Of a stretch of 64,000 nucleotides of DNA, positions 60,380 through 64,000 are shown piece by piece. Source of the stretch: GCA-002793235 sp965267355 (GTDB lineage Bacteria > Bacteroidota > Bacteroidia > Flavobacteriales_E > Vicingaceae); assembly GCA_965267355.1 (NCBI GenBank), contig OZ253956.1, positions 1,302,001 through 1,366,000 of the forward strand, written 5' to 3'. Made by a program: the position numbers and the translations under genes. Within the stretch, counting starts at the first letter, position 1. The number at the start of each line of letters is the position of its first letter. The notes beneath the pieces were generated by a model that was not told where the DNA came from, ran no database searches, and was given only the letters and a program-made list of their open reading frames with translations.

Positions 60380-62316
60380 GAAAAAATGTTGTAAACAATA
60401 AAACTACCTAAATAAGCTAAAACACCCATGTAAATGATTTGAATGATAGGCCATTTAAATGAGTTAGTTTCTCGATAAACAATGGCAAGTGTTGCCATAC
60501 ACTGCATGGCAAAAACGTAAAAAATTAAAAGAGAAAGTGTAGTTGCTTTGGTATATAATTTTTGACCAGTAGCTGGATCTTTTGCGGCTAACATTTTTTC
60601 TCGAATAGATTTAGTGTTATCCTCATCTCCAACACTATATAGTGTAGCCATTGTACCAACAAAAACTTCTCTTGCTGCAAATGAAGTGACTAAAGAAATT
60701 CCTATTTTCCAATCGAATCCTAAAGGTTTAATGGCAGGTTCAATAGCTTTTCCAATAATACCGGCATAAGATGCTTCCAACTTTTCTGAAGCAATAAGAG
60801 CAGGCAACTCTTCTTTAGGAATATTATAATTGCCCTCAGCATATTTTGATTCAATATCTTTAAAAGCATTGCCAGGAGCATAAGATGAAAGTGCCCATAG
60901 AACGATGGAGATAGCAATAATAATTTTACCAGCATCTACAACAAATACTTTGGTTTTGTTAAAAATCTCTAGCCCTATATTTTTCCATCTAGGTGCTCGA
61001 TAAATAGGCATTTCTAATATAAAAGCACTCTTTTGTTTAGATTTAATAATGAGACTCATTACCCAGGCTGATACAAGTGCTGCAACAAAGCCTAACAAGT
61101 ATAGGCACATAACTAAAATTCCTTGCATGTTAAATATTCCAAAAGAACTTTCTTCGGGTACAATTAATGCAATTAATATGGTGTAAACCGGTATTCTTGC
61201 TGAGCAACTCATTAAAGGTGCTACCATTATGGTAATTAGTCGTTCTTTATAATTTCCAATGGTTCTGGCACTCATAATTGCAGGAACAGCACAAGCAGTA
61301 CTACTCAGTAAAGGAATTATAGATTTGCCATTTAATCCGAATTGTCTTAAAATCCTATCCATTAAAAAACTAACCCGAGCCATGTATCCCGTATCTTCCA
61401 TTATGGTTATAAATGCAAATAAAATGGCTATTTGTGGTACAAATATTACAATACCTCCAAGTCCTGCAATAATGCCGTTTACTATTAAATCGTTAAGCAT
61501 TCCTTTAGGGAGTAAGTTGCTTACCGTATCCCCTAACCATAAAAATCCACTTTCAATCAAATCCATTGGGTATGATGACCATGAAAAAATTGCCTGAAAA
61601 ATGACGAATAAGAAGGAAAAGAAAATAAGATAACCGTAAGTCTTGTGTGTTAAAATATTATCTAATTTTTTTGTAAAAATGAAGGATTTGTTTTTTCCTT
61701 TTTTGATAATGCAATCATCAACTATTTGATTAATCTTATCTAATCGAACCATCATGTCATCAATGGAACTTAAAGTGTCATTTTGGATAAAACTATTGCT
61801 TAAAGGTTTAAAGTTTTGAATGGCTTTTTTTAATTCTTCTATTCCTTTGCCTATACGAGCATTTAATGGAATTACGGGGCAATTAAGTTGTTGTTGTAAT
61901 TTTTCGATGTTGATTTCTTGCCCGTTTTTTTGCAATAGATCCATCATATTTAAGGCAAGAATAACGGGTTTTCCCTTGTCTATTACCTGGGTACAAAGCA
62001 GTAAGTTTCGTTTAAGGTTCGTAGCATCAGCAACCACTACAACTAAAGTTTCATCAGTAGTATTTGTAAGGTAATCTTTTGTAATCTTTTCATCTTCTGA
62101 ATTGGGCTGTAAGCTATAACTGCCAGGTAAATCTACTAAGTTATACTTTTGATTATTTATGCTAAAACTTCCTGTTTTTTTCTCTACTGTTACCCCAGGA
62201 AAATTGCCGATTTTTTGATTTAAGCCTGTTAAGGCATTAAAAACAGTACTTTTTCCTGTGTTGGGGTTCCCAACTAAGATTACTTCTGAGTTATTATTAT
62301 CAATGCCTTTTGCCAC
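60376..62316 (-). CDS. feoB: Ferrous iron transporter FeoB
   Basis: Imports Fe2+ across the inner membrane. Starts at GTG. The 646-aa protein has an N-terminal G-protein domain (G1 GNPNTGKST about residues 17-25, G3 DLPGSYS, G4 NMMD), a spacer helix domain, and the membrane part with the gate motifs (SSTACAVPAIMSART, PLMSCSARIPVYTILIAL, FAAREVFVGTMATLYS). It overlaps feoA by 1 nt and the SprT-like gene by 4 nt. Control is likely through the palindrome before feoA. Confidence 0.96.
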   Translation of the reverse strand: MAKGIDNNNSEVILVGNPNTGKSTVFNALTGLNQKIGNFPGVTVEKKTGSFSINNQKYNLVDLPGSYSLQPNSEDEKITKDYLTNTTDETLVVVVADATNLKRNLLLCTQVIDKGKPVILALNMMDLLQKNGQEINIEKLQQQLNCPVIPLNARIGKGIEELKKAIQNFKPLSNSFIQNDTLSSIDDMMVRLDKINQIVDDCIIKKGKNKSFIFTKKLDNILTHKTYGYLIFFSFLFVIFQAIFSWSSYPMDLIESGFLWLGDTVSNLLPKGMLNDLIVNGIIAGLGGIVIFVPQIAILFAFITIMEDTGYMARVSFLMDRILRQFGLNGKSIIPLLSSTACAVPAIMSARTIGNYKERLITIMVAPLMSCSARIPVYTILIALIVPEESSFGIFNMQGILVMCLYLLGFVAALVSAWVMSLIIKSKQKSAFILEMPIYRAPRWKNIGLEIFNKTKVFVVDAGKIIIAISIVLWALSSYAPGNAFKDIESKYAEGNYNIPKEELPALIASEKLEASYAGIIGKAIEPAIKPLGFDWKIGISLVTSFAAREVFVGTMATLYSVGDEDNTKSIREKMLAAKDPATGQKLYTKATTLSLLIFYVFAMQCMATLAIVYRETNSFKWPIIQIIYMGVLAYLGSFIVYNIFS

Positions 62317-62540
62317 TAAACAATTCTTTTAATTTCAATGTTTTGAGCGTCAATTTTTCTGATACTAATGTGATTACTATCTGAGGTAATAATGATAGGG
62401 TCTTTGAGAGGAGCTATTCTTTCTATTTTTACTTTTTTGCCAATTATAAAGCCCATTGCTAGTAATTGTAAAGCAAGATCTTCATCATAAATGGTATTTA
62501 TAATGCCCGATTCATTTTCAGCTAGTTGGTCTAAAGTCAT
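62316..62540 (-). CDS. feoA: Ferrous iron transport accessory protein FeoA
   Basis: The 74-aa SH3-like cytoplasmic protein (LDQLAENESGIINTIYDEDLALQLLAMGFIIG...) matches FeoA, which assists FeoB. Length and the LLAMGFIIGKKVKIERIAPLKDP pattern are typical. It is the first gene of the feoAB-sprT-like operon and carries a consensus promoter with two iron-type operator sites. Confidence 0.93.
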   Translation of the reverse strand: MTLDQLAENESGIINTIYDEDLALQLLAMGFIIGKKVKIERIAPLKDPIIITSDSNHISIRKIDAQNIEIKRIV

Positions 62541-62544
62541 ATTT

Positions 62545-62600
62545 ATTTAGAATAATTCTAAATAGAATCCAAATTTAGAATAATTTTTAAACCTGACCAA
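62545..62600 (-). promoter_or_regulatory. feoAB promoter with iron-type operators
   Basis: On the minus strand TTG (62598-62600), 20 nt, TAAATTTG (62570-62577). A perfect 19-bp palindrome ATTTAGAATAATTCTAAAT (62545-62563) lies 6 nt downstream of the -7 box; a degenerate second copy (62573-62591) overlaps the -7 box, 28 bp centre to centre. The suf promoter carries the same element. Confidence 0.8.
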
Positions 62601-62627
62601 TGATAATGCTCATTAAGTAATAGGTAG

Positions 62628-62771
62628 TTAAACCGATTTTTTTTCAGGAATCTTTTTAATAGAACTCCATTTAGGACAGGAGTTGCATTTGTTCTTCTTT
62701 CTCAAAAAACAAGATGTAAGTGTAAATGTTAAAAAACAAAGTATTATGGTAAACCTTAATTTCTTATTCAT
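62628..62771 (-). CDS. 47-aa Cys-containing small lipoprotein
   Basis: This short gene runs from the ATG at 62771 to TAA at 62628 and is not part of any longer ORF. The product begins MNKKLRFTIILCFLTFTLTSC, a textbook lipoprotein signal with lipobox LTSC (Cys21). The mature peptide is only 27 residues, very basic (RKKNK...KKIPEKK), with a CxxC-P pair (CNSCPKW, Cys29 and Cys32). A perfect -7 box (TATCTTTG) sits 4 nt before the ATG. I recall similar tiny lipoproteins in Flavobacteria but no function. The CxxC could bind metal or form a disulfide. Confidence 0.65.
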   Translation of the reverse strand: MNKKLRFTIILCFLTFTLTSCFLRKKNKCNSCPKWSSIKKIPEKKSV

Positions 62772-62775
62772 TTGG

Positions 62776-62783
62776 CAAAGATA
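62776..62783 (-). promoter_or_regulatory. -7 box of the 47-aa lipoprotein gene
   Basis: Reads TATCTTTG on the minus strand, followed by CCAA and the ATG at 62771. Confidence 0.5.
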
Positions 62784-62835
62784 AAAAATGACAAGATATT
62801 ATACTTGATGTATTCGCTAATAAATTTTTACCTTT

Positions 62836-63588
62836 ATGCTTTATATGTTGTCATCTATACATAACATCGGTAAATATTTTATATTGTTGGGTAAGGTATT
62901 TCAAAAGCCTGACAATTATCGTTTGTATTGGCGACAAATTGTGCACGAGATGGTTAGCCTTGGAATAGGTTCACTCGGTTTAATTTCCATTATTTCAATC
63001 TTTATGGGAGCTGTTGTTACTTTGCAAACAGTTTCGGCTATAGATAGCCCATTGATACCATTATATACCGTAGGTTATGCTACAAGACAGTCGTTTATTT
63101 TAGAGTTAGCACCTACCATTATGTGTTTAATTTTGGCTGGAAAAGTAGGTTCAAACATTTCTTCCGAAATAGGAACAATGCGTATTACTGAACAGATTGA
63201 TGCACTTGAAATAATGGGTGTAAATTCTGCTTCTTATTTAATTTTTCCTAAAATTATCGCTGCATTGGTAACTATTCCAATGATAGTAATTTACAGTATG
63301 TTTTTGGGTATAATTGGAGGATACATCGTTGGAGCATATTCAGATATGTTGACCATTGAGGATTATTTGTATGGATTGAGGTATGATTTTAAAACTTTTG
63401 ACGTAATATATGCCTTGGTTAAAACCTTGTTTTTTGCCTTTATCATTACCAGTATTCCTTCTTTTTATGGGTATTATGTTAGAGGAGGCGCATTAGATAT
63501 AGGTCGTTCTAGTACTAAATCAGTTGTTTATAGCAGTATTAGCATATTAGTAATTAACTACCTCTTAACTCAACTATTATTGATATGA
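62836..63588 (+). CDS. mlaE: MlaE-family phospholipid/lipid ABC transporter permease
   Basis: The 250-aa inner-membrane permease matches MlaE (VFQKPDNYRLYWRQIVHEMVSLGIGSLGLI, FILELAPTIMCLILAGKVGSNISSEIGTMRITEQIDALEIMGVNSASYL) with about five or six membrane segments. MlaE-type permeases move phospholipids between the two membranes together with an MlaF ATPase and an MCE-domain protein. ATG at 62836 or 62845. The ATPase gene overlaps its stop by 4 nt (ATGA). Confidence 0.93.
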   Translation: MLYMLSSIHNIGKYFILLGKVFQKPDNYRLYWRQIVHEMVSLGIGSLGLISIISIFMGAVVTLQTVSAIDSPLIPLYTVGYATRQSFILELAPTIMCLILAGKVGSNISSEIGTMRITEQIDALEIMGVNSASYLIFPKIIAALVTIPMIVIYSMFLGIIGGYIVGAYSDMLTIEDYLYGLRYDFKTFDVIYALVKTLFFAFIITSIPSFYGYYVRGGALDIGRSSTKSVVYSSISILVINYLLTQLLLI

Positions 63589-64000
63589 TTGAAGTTAAAA
63601 ATATCAATAAATCATTTGGAGATAATCATATTTTAAAAGATGTTTCCATTTCTTTTAAAAGAGGAGCTATTAATTTGATTATTGGTGCAAGTGGTTCTGG
63701 AAAATCTGTGCTTACCAAATGTATTGTTGGTTTGCATGAGGTTGATAGTGGGAGTGTAGTATATGATGGGCGTAATTTTTCTGATATGAATTTTAGCCAA
63801 CGAAAAGAAATCAGAAAAGAAATAGGTATGCTTTTTCAAGGTTCAGCTTTGTTTGATTCGTTAACTGTTGAGGAGAATGTAAAATTTCCATTGGAAATGT
63901 ATACCAAACAGAGTGAAGAGGAAGTTTTAGATAGGGTAAACTTTTGTCTAAATAGAGTAAAATTAGAGAATGCTAATAATTTATATCCTTCTGAATTGAG
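63585..64000 (+). CDS. mlaF: MlaF-type ABC transporter ATPase, 3' end outside window
   Basis: Begins at the ATG at 63585, overlapping mlaE by 4 nt, and runs open to the window edge (138 full codons). It has MIEVKNINKSFGDNHILKDV, Walker A GASGSGKSVLTK (about residues 34-45) and Q-loop GMLFQGSALFDSLTVEEN, as in MlaF ATPases. The signature and Walker B motifs lie beyond the edge. An MCE-domain (MlaD) gene would be expected next. Confidence 0.9.
   Translation, partial: MIEVKNINKSFGDNHILKDVSISFKRGAINLIIGASGSGKSVLTKCIVGLHEVDSGSVVYDGRNFSDMNFSQRKEIRKEIGMLFQGSALFDSLTVEENVKFPLEMYTKQSEEEVLDRVNFCLNRVKLENANNLYPSEL

Overview
The window is AT-rich DNA from a Bacteroidota bacterium, most likely a marine Flavobacteriales-type organism. 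Five signs support this. At least four secreted proteins end in type IX secretion (T9SS) sorting domains (YPNP...). Promoters carry the Bacteroidota -7 box TAnnTTTG, several with TTTG 19 nt upstream. Shine-Dalgarno sequences are generally absent. DAHP synthase is fused to chorismate mutase. Threonine dehydrogenase is of the epimerase type. No tRNA, rRNA, CRISPR array, insertion sequence or prophage was seen, so this is ordinary chromosome with a few small accessory modules. The gene at each end is cut by the window edge.

Layout. 1-10.4 kb: MORN-like exported protein (partial), threonine dehydrogenase, U32/TrhP-like tRNA hydroxylation protein with a ferredoxin, a T9SS cargo, aspS, a lipoprotein and aconitase. 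10.4-20 kb is regulator-rich: YciI-like protein, Mug-like glycosylase, a P-loop/HEPN-like gene pair, and then four regulatory modules in a row. These are TetR with two identical operators plus SDR/SDR/metallo-beta-lactamase-fold genes; an ArsR-SdpI pair (sdpRI-like) with an alpha/beta hydrolase; HxlR divergent from an exported DJ-1 protein; and some small enzymes. 20-32.5 kb: pentapeptide protein, uvrC, three large T9SS cargo proteins (two of them tandem paralogues) and a propeller/Y_Y_Y/SpoIIE-phosphatase sensor containing a G9 tract. 32.5-39 kb: complete suf operon (sufA-B-YHS-C-D-S-E-DUF59). 39-44.3 kb: YdcF-like, thiL and a His-rich/TonB-receptor/His-rich lipoprotein module that looks like metal uptake. 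44.3-50.8 kb: AlkC-like protein, DUF4153 membrane protein, PHB-depolymerase-like esterase, rsmI, and an ECF sigma factor with a membrane protein that resembles an anti-sigma factor but ends in a CHU_C domain, plus a Spy-like protein. 50.9-64 kb: dxs, DAHP synthase-chorismate mutase, recJ, lptB, tatC, mannose-1-phosphate guanylyltransferase, an aminotransferase, a SprT-like protein, feoAB, a previously unlisted 47-aa lipoprotein, and mlaE/mlaF-type transporter genes.

How the parts connect. The feoAB and suf operons carry the same 19-bp palindrome at the same place relative to their -7 boxes, so iron uptake and Fe-S assembly are probably under one repressor. Fe-S users in the window include aconitase, the ferredoxin and probably the TrhP-like protein. 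Several genes have a -7 box only 4-7 nt before the start codon, which suggests leaderless transcripts. The best candidate for an undescribed system is the overlapping P-loop NTPase/HEPN-like pair at 11.2-12.2 kb, which has its own promoter box. The metal-uptake module at 40.9-44.2 kb and the sigma/CHU_C pair come next.
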